Shown: positions 51,544-61,439 of the stretch, piece by piece
Numbering within the stretch: position 1 is the stretch's first letter
Layout: every line of letters begins with the position of its first letter
Origin: Microbulbifer hainanensis
GTDB taxonomy: Bacteria; Pseudomonadota; Gammaproteobacteria; Pseudomonadales; Cellvibrionaceae
Direction: 5' to 3'
Assembly: GCF_014904735.1 (NCBI RefSeq)
Contig: NZ_JACZCR010000003.1
Span: 124,001 to 188,000, forward strand
Length of the DNA stretch: 64,000 nt
Made by a program: the position numbers and the translations under genes
The notes under the pieces: model-generated
What the model was told of the DNA's origin: nothing
What the model saw: the letters and a program-made list of their open reading frames with translations, nothing else
The model's database searches: none

Positions 51544-52782
51544 TTACAGGTTGCCCCGGAACCAGTGCTTAACCTTGTCCCACCACTGGTTTTCATTGCG
51601 CACCGGCCGCGGCCGGTTTCCTTCACTGCTGTCTTCCTGGCGCATGGCGTACATCAGCAGCCCCACACCGGTGGAATAAATCGGGTTGCTGACGATATCC
51701 GTCAGGCCCGCCACGCCTTGTGGAATGGCAAGTCGCACTGGCATATGGAAAATTTCCTCGGCGAGTTCCACCGCACCCTCCATTTTTGAAGAGCCTCCGG
51801 TCAGCACCACACCCGCCGCGCACAGGTCTTCGAAACCGCTGCGGCGCAGCTCCGCCTGTACCAGCGTGAACAGCTCGTCGTAGCGCGGCTCCACCACTTC
51901 CGCCAGCGCCTGGCGAGAGAGGTCCCGCGGCGCGCGGTCGCCGACACTCGGCACCTTGATGGTTTCACCTTCCCGCGCCAGTTTGGCCAGGGCGCAGGCG
52001 TATTTGATTTTCAGTTCTTCCGCGTGTGGCGTCGGCGTGCGCAGGGCCATGGCGATATCATTGGTCACCTGGTCGCCTGCAATCGGGATAACGCCCGTGT
52101 GGCGGATGGCACCGCCGGTGAACACTGCAATATCGGTAGTGCCTCCGCCGATATCCACCATGCACACGCCCAGCTCCTTCTCGTCATCGGTCAGGACCGC
52201 GTAGCTGGAAGCGAGCTGCTCCAGGATGATGTCCTCCACTTCCAGGCCGCAACGGCGAATACACTTTTCGATATTCTGGGCCGCATTCACCGCACCGCTG
52301 ACCAGGTGCACTTTCGCTTCGAGGCGAACACCGGACATGCCCAGCGGTTCCTTGACGCCCTCCTGGTTGTCGATCAGGAACTCCTGCGGCAGCGTGTGGA
52401 GGATTTTCTGATCCGCGGGAATGGCCACCGCACGCGCCGCGTCGATGACCCGGTCAAGATCCTGCTGTGTTACTTCGCGATCCTTGATCGCGACGATCCC
52501 GTGGGAATTCAGACTGCGTATATGACTGCCGGCAATGCCCGCATATACCGAGTGAATCTCGCAGCCGGCCATCAGCTCGGCCTCCTCCACAGCGCGTTGA
52601 ATGGACTGCACCGTGGATTCGATATTCACCACCACACCCTTTTTCATACCGGTGGACCGGTGCGAGCCAATACCGACGATATTCAGTTCGCCGTTGCCGG
52701 AAACCTCGCCGACAATCGCAACGACTTTTGAAGTGCCGATATCCAGACCCACGATCATGCGGTGATCGGATGCTTGTGTCAT
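51544..52782 (-). CDS. ftsA: cell division actin-like protein FtsA
   Basis: 412 residues from MTQASDHRMIVGLDIG, preceded by GAGG. Phosphate-1 motif VGLDIGTSKV, the phosphate-2 region VCMVDIGGGTTDIAVF and the adenosine motif LTGGSSKMEGAVEL fit the actin fold. The 1C domain is present (SVYAGIAGSHIRSLNSHG). The C-terminal amphipathic helix (WWDKVKHWFRGNL) tethers FtsZ to the membrane. It lies between ftsQ and ftsZ. Confidence 0.97.
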   Translation of the reverse strand: MTQASDHRMIVGLDIGTSKVVAIVGEVSGNGELNIVGIGSHRSTGMKKGVVVNIESTVQSIQRAVEEAELMAGCEIHSVYAGIAGSHIRSLNSHGIVAIKDREVTQQDLDRVIDAARAVAIPADQKILHTLPQEFLIDNQEGVKEPLGMSGVRLEAKVHLVSGAVNAAQNIEKCIRRCGLEVEDIILEQLASSYAVLTDDEKELGVCMVDIGGGTTDIAVFTGGAIRHTGVIPIAGDQVTNDIAMALRTPTPHAEELKIKYACALAKLAREGETIKVPSVGDRAPRDLSRQALAEVVEPRYDELFTLVQAELRRSGFEDLCAAGVVLTGGSSKMEGAVELAEEIFHMPVRLAIPQGVAGLTDIVSNPIYSTGVGLLMYAMRQEDSSEGNRPRPVRNENQWWDKVKHWFRGNL

Positions 52783-52899
52783 TTTTGTACCAACCTCGCT
52801 GAACTGAACTCCGGACCGCATTCCCAATAACGGTTCAGAGCGCAGTGCTCGCTTTTAGATTTTGTTTTATAACCACGGCCCCCGCGGCCGCATTTCAAT

Positions 52900-53709
52900 T
52901 TACTTTTTGTCTTCCTTCCACTGCACCGCTACCGCGTTGCTGTATCGCGTATCGATACGCGCGATTTTTGCCAGGTATGGCGCCAACACGCCGTGGCTCA
53001 AGGTCAGGAAACGATGTACGCGCTCCAGCAGTTCATCGTGTCCCAACCGCAGCTCCACCCCGGAAACCAGTTCCAGTTCCCACCCGGCGAGGTCGTCAAA
53101 GGACAACCTTTTCACTTCCATATCCCGCGTGGTCAATAACCCCGCGAGCGCCTGGTATTGCGACATGATTCGCTCAACCAGTTCCTCGTCACCCGCCAGC
53201 TCCGGCAGGCGACCCGTTTGCATCTTTGCCGGCCGCGGCAGCAATTGGCCGCTTGCCACCAGCAATTTTTCCTTTCCCCACACCGCGAGCGGCTGCGCTT
53301 CCTGCACTTCGACCTCGACACCGCGCGGCCAGCGGCGGCTCACCGACGCGTCGGTAATCCACGGATTCGCCAGTAGCGCCTTGCGTATTCCGCGGATATC
53401 CGCAGAGAAAAACCCGTTGCGCAGATACGGCAGCATGATGTCCTCGATCTGCTGCTGACTCACAGCGCGGAAGGGCCCTTTCACCCGCACCTGCTCCAGC
53501 GCATCGACACGACTCAATTCTTGCACCGGAGCGCGTTGCCACAGCCACAGGGCGCCGTAACTCAATCCGGTCATCAGGCCAATAGTCAGCAGCGCCACTA
53601 ACAGCAGGCGCCCGCGCCCTCCGCTGTCGTTGTCGTCGCGATCCGGTAACGGGCTCGCTCCGCGCACCGCTTTCTTTTTTCCCGATGGCTCTTTCCTGGC
53701 CTTACGCAC
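52900..53709 (-). CDS. ftsQ: cell division protein FtsQ
   Basis: 269 residues. A basic cytoplasmic N-terminus (KEPSGKKKAVRG) precedes one membrane helix (about 34-56). The POTRA domain follows (VRVKGPFRAVSQQQIEDIMLP ... NPWITDASVSRRWPRGVEVEV, given in parts), then the beta domain with PELAGDEELVERIM. It scaffolds the divisome with FtsB/FtsL. It starts 7 bases after the murC stop with no ddl gene between. The C-terminus VQWKEDKK is of normal length. Confidence 0.95.
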   Translation of the reverse strand: MRKARKEPSGKKKAVRGASPLPDRDDNDSGGRGRLLLVALLTIGLMTGLSYGALWLWQRAPVQELSRVDALEQVRVKGPFRAVSQQQIEDIMLPYLRNGFFSADIRGIRKALLANPWITDASVSRRWPRGVEVEVQEAQPLAVWGKEKLLVASGQLLPRPAKMQTGRLPELAGDEELVERIMSQYQALAGLLTTRDMEVKRLSFDDLAGWELELVSGVELRLGHDELLERVHRFLTLSHGVLAPYLAKIARIDTRYSNAVAVQWKEDKK

Positions 53710-53716
53710 GTCGCAA

Positions 53717-55183
53717 TCAACCCTCGGCCGCGTCGTTCTCGCCGAGGCGCCACTGCGCCAGCTGCTGCGCCAGTGCTCCGACGTTGCCGGCGCCCTGGGT
53801 CAGCACTATATCGCCCGGCTCAATCAGGTCTGCCAGCACCGGCGGCACCTGGTCGATAGTTTCGACAAAAATCGGATCAACCTGGCCGCGATTGCGCAGA
53901 CTGCGCGCCAGCGTGCGGCCATCGGCACCGGGAATCGGCGATTCGCCGGCGCTATATACATCCAGCAGAATCAACTTGTCCACCTGCGACAGCACCTGCA
54001 CGAAATCTTCAAACAGGTCGCGCGTCCGCGAGTAGCGATGCGGCTGGTAAATCATCACCAGGCGACGCTCCGGCCAGCCATCGCGCACCGTCTGGATAGT
54101 GGCGGCCACTTCGCGCGGATGATGGCCATAGTCGTCGACCAGCATGACTTTTTCTGCGGCCGCATCGTTGCTGACGGCGTAGTGTCCATAGATCTGGAAA
54201 CGCCGACCAACGCCCTGAAAGCCGTTCAGCCCCTCGCGTATTGCATCGTCACTGACGCCTTCCTCGGTGGCCACAGCAATCGCGGCAGTCGCATTCAACA
54301 CATTGTGAATACCCGGTGTATTCACGCAGACGTCAAGCACCTTTCCGTCGGGGCGCTGCACACTGAAATGGCTGCGTAGCGGCTCTTGCTTGACCTCGAC
54401 GATACGAAAATCGTTGCCCTCGTCGAAACCGTAGGTGGCTATCGGGCGCGAGAACTGCGGAATCACTTCCTGAATATGCGGATCATCACCACAAACCACT
54501 GCCAGGCCATAAAACGGCAGGTTATGGACAAAGTCGACGAAGATCTGCTTTACCTTTTCAAAGTCGCCGCCGTAGGTCTCCATATGGTCGGCGTCAATGT
54601 TCGTGATCACGGTAACCATCGGCTGCAAGTGGATGAACGACGCATCGCTCTCATCCGCCTCCGCCACCAGGTAGCGGCTTTCACCCAGGGCGGCATTGGC
54701 ACCGGCAGCATTTACCAGGCCACCGATCACGAATGTGGGATCCTTTTTATCCGCAGCGAGGATCGAAGCAATCAAACTCGTCGTCGTGGTCTTGCCGTGG
54801 GTACCCGCCACGGCAATGCCGTAGCGGTAGCGCATCAGTTCACCCAGCATTTCCGCACGGCGCACCACCGGAATGCGGTTTTCATGTGCCGCTTCCAGCT
54901 CCGGATTGTCGCCGTGAATCGCAGAGGAATTCACCACCACATCCACACCGCGGATGTTGTCCGCGCTGTGGCCAATCTGTACCTTGACACCCAGTTTGCG
55001 CAGGCGCTGGGTGACCGAGGACTCTCGCAGATCGGAACCGGACACTTCATAGCCCTGGTTCTGCAACACCTCGGCGATACCGCTCATCCCCGCACCGCCG
55101 ATACCGATAAAGTGAATGCGGCGAATGCGGCGCATGGTCGGCACGCCGTAGCGAGTGTTTTCTGTGGTGTGCTCTACAGTCAT
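53717..55183 (-). CDS. murC: UDP-N-acetylmuramate--L-alanine ligase
   Basis: 488 residues from [13 protein letters not shown], with AAAGGTGA upstream; a longer in-frame start inside murG is less likely. The nucleotide-binding [18 protein letters not shown], the P-loop [25 protein letters not shown] and the C-terminal [16 protein letters not shown] identify MurC. It adds the first amino acid to UDP-MurNAc. It is 13 bases after murG. Confidence 0.97.
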   Translation of the reverse strand: MTVEHTTENTRYGVPTMRRIRRIHFIGIGGAGMSGIAEVLQNQGYEVSGSDLRESSVTQRLRKLGVKVQIGHSADNIRGVDVVVNSSAIHGDNPELEAAHENRIPVVRRAEMLGELMRYRYGIAVAGTHGKTTTTSLIASILAADKKDPTFVIGGLVNAAGANAALGESRYLVAEADESDASFIHLQPMVTVITNIDADHMETYGGDFEKVKQIFVDFVHNLPFYGLAVVCGDDPHIQEVIPQFSRPIATYGFDEGNDFRIVEVKQEPLRSHFSVQRPDGKVLDVCVNTPGIHNVLNATAAIAVATEEGVSDDAIREGLNGFQGVGRRFQIYGHYAVSNDAAAEKVMLVDDYGHHPREVAATIQTVRDGWPERRLVMIYQPHRYSRTRDLFEDFVQVLSQVDKLILLDVYSAGESPIPGADGRTLARSLRNRGQVDPIFVETIDQVPPVLADLIEPGDIVLTQGAGNVGALAQQLAQWRLGENDAAEG

Positions 55184-55196
55184 ATTCACCTTTACC

Positions 55197-56303
55197 TCAT
55201 CGCCCTGCGATTTCTTCACCGCAGGCAGTTACAACTCGCTGCGTCGCGTCGACCTTGGCCACGCTGCGTGCGGCCTCAGCCATCGACAGTAATTTCTCCG
55301 GCTGCGCAAACAGGTCACTGAGCAGTCCGGCCAGCTGTTCGGCCGTCAGTTGGTCCTGCTGCACAACGATTGCACCGCCGGCTTGCTGCAGCCATTCACC
55401 GTTTTTCGTCTGGTGGTCATCGATCGCAAACGGGAACGGCACCATAATCGCGCCCACGCCTGCCGCGGCAATTTCCGATACGGTCAGCGCCCCGGAACGA
55501 CAGATAATCAGGTCTGCGTTGCTGTACGCCTCGGCCATATCGGCGATAAACGGCACCACCTCGGCGTCGACACCCGCCTGCCGATACGACGCCCGCGCGA
55601 TATCCAGATGGCGCTTGCCGGCCTGGTGAATCACGCGCGGCCGCAGTGCCTCAGGCAACAGTGCCAGCGCCTGCGGGACCAACTCATTGATGGCCACTGC
55701 ACCGAGGCTGCCACCCAGTACCAGCAACCGCAGCGGTATTTCTTTGCCGATGCGCGCTTTCGGTTCCGGTAGCTGTGCAATTTCCTCGCGCACCGGATTG
55801 CCGACTTGCTGGCCGCCGGGCAGACCGCTCGGAAATGCCTCGAGCACGCGGCTGGCGATTTTGGCCAGCATCCGGTTGGTAGTTCCGGCCACGGCATTCT
55901 GTTCGTGAATGATCAGGGGAATACCACTGATCCGCGCCGCGACACCGCCGGGTCCACTGGCAAAACCGCCGAACCCCAGTACCGCGTCCGGCTTAACCTG
56001 TTTTACCACTGCACGCGCCTGGGCAACCGCGCGGGCAATTTGCAGCGGTGCTTTCAGCAGTGCCAGCTTGCCTTTTCCGCGCACCCCTTCGACTGCAATA
56101 AAGTGCAGCGGAATATCCGCTTCCGGAATCAACTGTGTTTCGATCCCGCGCCGGGTGCCCAGCCACTCCACGGTAGCGCCCTGCGCTATCAGCGCCCGCG
56201 CTACTGCCAGTGCCGGGAAAACGTGACCGCCGGTACCGCCGGCCATCACCAGAAATTTTTTACCGGTAAATTGATCGGATAGCGCTACTGAATGCTGACT
56301 CAT
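55197..56303 (-). CDS. murG: lipid II synthase MurG (GlcNAc transferase)
   Basis: 368 residues. It transfers GlcNAc to lipid I at the inner face of the cytoplasmic membrane. The GT28 motifs [39 protein letters not shown] and the donor-site [24 protein letters not shown] (given in parts) are intact. The ATG shares its A with the TGA of ftsW, so translation is coupled. Confidence 0.98.
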   Translation of the reverse strand: MSQHSVALSDQFTGKKFLVMAGGTGGHVFPALAVARALIAQGATVEWLGTRRGIETQLIPEADIPLHFIAVEGVRGKGKLALLKAPLQIARAVAQARAVVKQVKPDAVLGFGGFASGPGGVAARISGIPLIIHEQNAVAGTTNRMLAKIASRVLEAFPSGLPGGQQVGNPVREEIAQLPEPKARIGKEIPLRLLVLGGSLGAVAINELVPQALALLPEALRPRVIHQAGKRHLDIARASYRQAGVDAEVVPFIADMAEAYSNADLIICRSGALTVSEIAAAGVGAIMVPFPFAIDDHQTKNGEWLQQAGGAIVVQQDQLTAEQLAGLLSDLFAQPEKLLSMAEAARSVAKVDATQRVVTACGEEIAGR

Positions 56304-57532
56304 CAGGCCGCCTCCTCTTTTACCGAGCGATCACCAAGCTGCAGCGGATTGAAAATCGGCAGCTGGGAAATCATTCCGTTACCCGCAGTTTCCTCTGCAT
56401 CACCGCTACGCAATTCGGACTGGATACGCAGCGCCAACGCGAACAATCCGCAACAGACCACCAGACTGCTGCCCCCGGAACTGACGAAAGGCAATGTCAG
56501 GCCTTTGGTCGGCAACAGGCCCGAGGCTACGCCCATATTCACAAACGCCTGACCCGCCAGCAGCACGGCGATACCGAAGGCCAGTAAGGCCATAAAGAAC
56601 TTCTGTTGTGCCAGCGCCTCGCGCACCAGTCGCAGCAGTCCCCAGCTCAGCATCGCAAACAGGCCGATGACCACCAGTCCGCCGGCCATGCCCCACTCCT
56701 CGGACAGGATGGCGAAGATAAAATCAGTATGCGCCTCGGGCAGGTAAAACAGTTTCTGCACGCTGTTGCCGAGTCCTACACCGAACCACTCTCCGCGCCC
56801 GAAGGCGATCAGTGACTGGGTCAGCTGGTAACCACTGGCAAACTGGTCGCCCCACGGATCGAGGAATGTTGTCAGGCGCTGCAGGCGGTAGGGGCTGAGC
56901 ATTGCCATCAACGCCAGCGCACAGGCGGCCAGCCCCACCAGTAGGAATGTGTGCGGCAGGCGCGCGCCGGCGAGAAACACCATCGCCAGTACCGTGCCGG
57001 AAATCACTACGACCGAACCAAAATCCGGTTGCGCCAGCAGCATCAGCGCCACGATGCCCAGAATGAACACCGGGATCATAAAGCTGCTCCAGTGGCGCAG
57101 CTGCTGGTTGCGGCGCGTCAGGAAGCTGGCGAAAAAAATCAGCAGGCAGAACTTTGCCACTTCCGCCGGTTGCACGGTGATCGAGCCAAAGGCCAGCCAG
57201 CGGCGACTACCATTGACTTCCCGGCCAATACCCGGAATCAACACCACCAGCAACAGCAGGCACGAAAACAGCAACAGCGGCCACGACAGACGCGACCAGA
57301 CCGACAGCGGCACCTGACTGACAACCAGCGCCACCACGGCACCAACGCCGAGGAACATCAAATGGCGCTTCAGGAAAAACCAGGGATCGCCGTAAGCGTC
57401 CGCCGAGAACGCAATTGAAGCGGAGGCCACCATGACAATACCGATACTGACCAGCGCCAGTACGCAGAACGGCAGCACCCAATCAAATTTTTCGACATCT
57501 GCAGTCGGCATCGGCTCGCGCTTCCGGCTCAT
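56303..57532 (-). CDS. ftsW: FtsW, septal peptidoglycan glycosyltransferase (SEDS)
   Basis: 409 residues with about ten membrane helices. SEDS signatures are RHLMFLGVGA, NGSRRWLAFGSITVQPAEVAK (in parts), AQPDFGSVVV, and the catalytic-loop region HTDFIFAILSEEWGMAGG. Near the end is LPTKGLTLPFVSSGGSSL. It polymerises lipid II at the septum with FtsI. The start ATG overlaps the murD stop by four bases (ATGA). Confidence 0.97.
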   Translation of the reverse strand: MSRKREPMPTADVEKFDWVLPFCVLALVSIGIVMVASASIAFSADAYGDPWFFLKRHLMFLGVGAVVALVVSQVPLSVWSRLSWPLLLFSCLLLLVVLIPGIGREVNGSRRWLAFGSITVQPAEVAKFCLLIFFASFLTRRNQQLRHWSSFMIPVFILGIVALMLLAQPDFGSVVVISGTVLAMVFLAGARLPHTFLLVGLAACALALMAMLSPYRLQRLTTFLDPWGDQFASGYQLTQSLIAFGRGEWFGVGLGNSVQKLFYLPEAHTDFIFAILSEEWGMAGGLVVIGLFAMLSWGLLRLVREALAQQKFFMALLAFGIAVLLAGQAFVNMGVASGLLPTKGLTLPFVSSGGSSLVVCCGLFALALRIQSELRSGDAEETAGNGMISQLPIFNPLQLGDRSVKEEAA

Positions 57533-58917
57533 TGCGCACCTCCATTGACGGGGGCAGCAGACGTCAGCGCGGACACCGCGCGACGGAAGTCTTCACCGCG
57601 CGCTTCAAAGTTGCGGTACATATCGAAACTGGCGCAGGCCGGCGACAGCAGGACATAGTCGCCGCTCTGGGCCAGGTTGCGCGCATGTGCAACCGCGTCT
57701 TCCATGCTGGTTGCCGGTTGGATTTCTGTCAGCCCGTTCAGCGCGTCGGCAATCCGCGGACCATCGACACCGATAGTTACCAGTGCGCGCAGGGCATCGG
57801 CGGATTGCGCCAGCGGCGCGAAATCCGCGCCCTTGCCATCGCCGCCTGCGATCAACACAATCTTTCTGGTTTCAGTGGCCAGCCCGTCAAGTGCCGCGCG
57901 GGTCGCGCCCACATTGGTGCCCTTGGAGTCATTGACGTAGGTCACGTCGTCCAGGTCGAGCACGCGCTCGCAGCGATGCGGCAGTCCCTTGAAGCTGTGC
58001 AATACGCTCAGCATCACTGACTTCGGCAGGCCCACGGCATTGCCGAGCGCCAGTGCCGCCAGCGCGTTGGCCGCATTGTGGCTGCCTACCGTGCCCAGCT
58101 CCGCCACCGGCATCAGATTATCGGTGCCCTGAACCAGCCACTGGCGGCCATCGACAACGCGCAACCCAAACTGCTGCAGATCCGGCTGGTCGAGCCCGAA
58201 GCTCCACTCGCGCACATCGCGTGAAACAGGGCCGCAAGTCAGCGGATCAGCGCGGTTTACCACCAGCTGCTGCGCATTACGATAGATGCGCTGTTTGGCC
58301 CGGTGGTAATCCGACAGGCTCTCGTAGCGGTCCATATGGTCCGCGCTCACATTGAGGATAGTGGCCGCCGCCGGCGCCAGAGATGAAGTGGTTTCCAACT
58401 GAAAACTCGACAGTTCCAGCACAAACAGCTGCGGCAATTCCCGCTCCAGCAGATCCAGTACCGGCACACCGATGTTGCCACCGACGGCAACGGAAATACC
58501 GGCATTTTCCGCCATCAGGCCCACCAGAGTGGTCACGGTGCTCTTGCCGTTGGAACCGGTAATGGCCACCACTTTCGGCGGCAGCGCAAGCTTGTTCAGC
58601 TCCCGCGCGAACAATTCGATATCACCAACCACCGGTATGCCCGCCGATACCGCCTGCTGCAGTGCGGGTTCGGCCAGGGCAACACCGGGGCTGGCGATAA
58701 TCTCGCTGGCAGCGAGGAGGGTCTGCGCATTGAGCGGTCCGGTTTCCACCGGCACATCCGGAAAAGCAGCGCGAAACGCGTCCAACCCCGGCGGCTGGGT
58801 ACGACTATCGGCAACCACGGGAGTAAAACCGGCACGCAGCAAAAAGCGCACTACCGATTGCCCGGTAGCGCCCATGCCGATTACCACTTTTTTTTCCGAA
58901 GTTGCGATCAGTGTCAT
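57529..58917 (-). CDS. murD: UDP-N-acetylmuramoyl-L-alanine--D-glutamate ligase
   Basis: 462 residues. It adds D-glutamate to UDP-MurNAc-L-Ala. The UDP-binding N-terminus is VIGMGATGQSVVRFL, the ATP P-loop AITGSNGKSTVTTLV, with LELSSFQLETT and NVSADHMDRY. The C-terminal LLSPACASFDMYRNFEARGE (in parts) is the MurD hallmark. Twenty bases separate it from mraY, and its end overlaps ftsW. Confidence 0.97.
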   Translation of the reverse strand: MTLIATSEKKVVIGMGATGQSVVRFLLRAGFTPVVADSRTQPPGLDAFRAAFPDVPVETGPLNAQTLLAASEIIASPGVALAEPALQQAVSAGIPVVGDIELFARELNKLALPPKVVAITGSNGKSTVTTLVGLMAENAGISVAVGGNIGVPVLDLLERELPQLFVLELSSFQLETTSSLAPAAATILNVSADHMDRYESLSDYHRAKQRIYRNAQQLVVNRADPLTCGPVSRDVREWSFGLDQPDLQQFGLRVVDGRQWLVQGTDNLMPVAELGTVGSHNAANALAALALGNAVGLPKSVMLSVLHSFKGLPHRCERVLDLDDVTYVNDSKGTNVGATRAALDGLATETRKIVLIAGGDGKGADFAPLAQSADALRALVTIGVDGPRIADALNGLTEIQPATSMEDAVAHARNLAQSGDYVLLSPACASFDMYRNFEARGEDFRRAVSALTSAAPVNGGAQ

Positions 58918-58937
58918 TTTTCTTAGTACAGCGTTTG

Positions 58938-60023
58938 TTAACGCAATTTAAGGGTTGCCAGCCCCATTAATACCAGTATCACGGTGATGATCCAGAAGCG
59001 CACGATCACGCGCGGCTCCGGCCAGCCTTTCAGTTCAAAATGGTGGTGCAGTGGCGCCATGCGGAAAATCCGCTTTCCAGTCAGTTTGAACGAGGCCACC
59101 TGCAGGATGACGGAAACAGTTTCCATCACGAACACACCGCCCATGATGAACAGCACAATTTCATGCCGGGTGATCACCGCAATGATGCCGAGCGCAGCCC
59201 CCAGCGCCAGTGCGCCCACGTCGCCCATGAAAACCTGGGCGGGATAGGTGTTGAACCACAGGAAACCGAGCCCCGCCCCGCCGAGCGCGGCGCAGAAGAC
59301 CGCCAGTTCGCCGGCGCCGGGAATCGAAGGAATATGCAGGTAGCTGGCAAATTCCGCATGACCAGCCAAGTAGGCAATGATGCCGAGTGCTCCACCCACC
59401 ATCACCGTGGGCATGATCGCCAGCCCGTCGAGTCCGTCGGTCAGATTCACTGCATTGCTCGAGCCGACAACCACGAAATAGGTCAGCAAGATGAAGGAGA
59501 CCGGGCCGAGGTTGACGGCCACGTCCTTGAAAAACGGGACGAAAAACTGCGTCTCCGCCGGGCTGGTAGCGCTCATATAGAGGTAGATGGCCGCACCCAG
59601 GCCGGCGATGGACTGCCAGAAATATTTCCAGCGCGCGATCAGGCCGCGCGGGTTTTTCTCCACGACTTTCTTGTAGTCATCGACAAAGCCCACTGCGCCG
59701 AAGACAAAGGTCACCAGCAGGGTTACCCACACGTAGCGATTGGAAAGATCGGACCACAGCAGTGCGGCAGAAAAGATGGCCGCAAGAATCAGGGTGCCAC
59801 CCATAGTAGGCGTGCCGGATTTACTCAGATGGGTCTGCGGGCCGTCGTCGCGCACGGCCTGCCCTACCTGTAGCTGATTCAGCCAGGTAATCATGCGCGG
59901 CCCAACCACCAGGGAAATTCCCAGAGCAGTCAGCGCGCCCAGAATCGCACGCACGGTCAGGTAATTGAACACCGCAAAGGTGCTCACATATTGTTGGAAA
60001 TATTCTGCCAGCCAGAGCAGCAT
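58938..60023 (-). CDS. mraY: phospho-N-acetylmuramoyl-pentapeptide transferase
   Basis: 361 residues and ten membrane helices. It makes lipid I from UDP-MurNAc-pentapeptide and undecaprenyl phosphate. Conserved segments are [10 protein letters not shown], the aspartate-rich [32 protein letters not shown] and [14 protein letters not shown]. Twelve bases lie between it and murF. Confidence 0.98.
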   Translation of the reverse strand: MLLWLAEYFQQYVSTFAVFNYLTVRAILGALTALGISLVVGPRMITWLNQLQVGQAVRDDGPQTHLSKSGTPTMGGTLILAAIFSAALLWSDLSNRYVWVTLLVTFVFGAVGFVDDYKKVVEKNPRGLIARWKYFWQSIAGLGAAIYLYMSATSPAETQFFVPFFKDVAVNLGPVSFILLTYFVVVGSSNAVNLTDGLDGLAIMPTVMVGGALGIIAYLAGHAEFASYLHIPSIPGAGELAVFCAALGGAGLGFLWFNTYPAQVFMGDVGALALGAALGIIAVITRHEIVLFIMGGVFVMETVSVILQVASFKLTGKRIFRMAPLHHHFELKGWPEPRVIVRFWIITVILVLMGLATLKLR

Positions 60024-60035
60024 CGTTTAGCCTCT

Positions 60036-61439
60036 TCAGTCGTTCCCGTCTGCGCTTGTGTCTTGGGTCAGTGCCTGCACAACCAGTTCCATTCGTGCAC
60101 TGCGGGAACCCTTCACCAGCACCGTGGTGTTGCCATTCAGTTCGTTGGTGAGCGCCGCGATTAGCGGTGCCCTGTCCCGATAATTGTTCAGCGGATTGTG
60201 GTGACCCGCTCCGAAGGCCACGCTGGCGGCGGTGCAGAGCGGCCCGAGAGTAAATAGCGCGTCCAGGCCGCGCTCGCGCGCCAGCTCACCGATCTGTCGA
60301 TGCATGATTTCAGCATCTGGCCCCAGCTCCGCCATGTCGCCCAGGACCAGGATCTTCCGGCCCGGGCGCTGAGCCAGCAACTCGATCGCCGCTGCCACGG
60401 ATCCGGGGTTGGCGTTGTAGCTGTCGTCGATCACCGTCGCACCGCGGCGGCCGCTGTGCGTCTGCATGCGCCCCTGCACTGCGATCATTTTGCCGAGCCC
60501 GCTGGCGATATCTGCCGCTGGCACGCCGGCGGCGAATGCGCAGCCAGCAGCGACCAGCGCGTTGTGCACATTGTGCTCACCCAACAGCTGCAGCTGTACC
60601 GGGTGCGCCAGACCATCGATCATCAGATCGAAAGCCGGGCACCCGTTGTCACCCAGCTCGATGTTGTCGGCGTAAATCGCGCAGTCGTGACCCAGCCCCA
60701 CTTCCAGCGTGGAAACGCCTTCGGGCATTTCATCGCGCCAGTAATTGGCGTAGCCATCATCCGCATTGATCACCGCGATACCGCCCACGTCCAGACTGGT
60801 ATAGATCTGACCCTTGGCTGCGGCGATGGCGTCCACGGAGCCAAAACCTTCCACGTGAGCGGGCATCACATTATTGACCGCGCTGATCTGCGGCTTGCCG
60901 ATACCACACAGGTAGCCGATGTCATCCGGGCCGCTGGCACCCATTTCCAGAATCAACACATCGTGTTGTTCAGTGAGACCGAACAGTGTCATCGGCAAAC
61001 CGAACTGGTTGTTCAAGTTGCCACGGGTCACACAGGGGTGATGATGTTGGGAAAAAATCGCCGCGAGCATTTCTTTTACAGTGGTCTTTCCGCACGAACC
61101 CGTAATCGCGATCACGCGACCATTGAACTCCTCCCGACACAACAACCCGATCTGGCCGAGAGCCACGGTGGTGTCCGCAACTCGCCACTGCGGCAGGTCG
61201 CAGCCCGCAATTTCCCGTTCGACCACCAGCCCCAGCACTTTGTCGGCCAGTTCGCCAGCCGCCGCCAGCTCGGACAGAAAATCGTGCGCGTCAAAAGTCT
61301 CCCCTTTTAACGCGACAAACAGCGCCCCTTCATCCAACTGGCGAGTATCGGTACAGATCCGCTCGAACGTCACCGAGCCGTTCAGCAGTTCGCCGCCGAA
61401 GCGTTCCTGTAACTGTTGCAGGGAGAGCGGATGGATCAC
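60036..61439 (-). CDS. murF: UDP-N-acetylmuramoyl-tripeptide--D-alanyl-D-alanine ligase
   Basis: 467 residues from the GTG at 61439, which overlaps the murE stop (GTGA); a longer frame inside murE lacks family residues. The P-loop is AITGSCGKTTVKEML, followed by LEMGASGPDDIGYL and DDSYNANPGSVAAAI. It adds D-Ala-D-Ala to the UDP-MurNAc-tripeptide. The D-Ala-D-Ala ligase itself is not encoded in this window. Confidence 0.97.
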   Translation of the reverse strand: MIHPLSLQQLQERFGGELLNGSVTFERICTDTRQLDEGALFVALKGETFDAHDFLSELAAAGELADKVLGLVVEREIAGCDLPQWRVADTTVALGQIGLLCREEFNGRVIAITGSCGKTTVKEMLAAIFSQHHHPCVTRGNLNNQFGLPMTLFGLTEQHDVLILEMGASGPDDIGYLCGIGKPQISAVNNVMPAHVEGFGSVDAIAAAKGQIYTSLDVGGIAVINADDGYANYWRDEMPEGVSTLEVGLGHDCAIYADNIELGDNGCPAFDLMIDGLAHPVQLQLLGEHNVHNALVAAGCAFAAGVPAADIASGLGKMIAVQGRMQTHSGRRGATVIDDSYNANPGSVAAAIELLAQRPGRKILVLGDMAELGPDAEIMHRQIGELARERGLDALFTLGPLCTAASVAFGAGHHNPLNNYRDRAPLIAALTNELNGNTTVLVKGSRSARMELVVQALTQDTSADGND

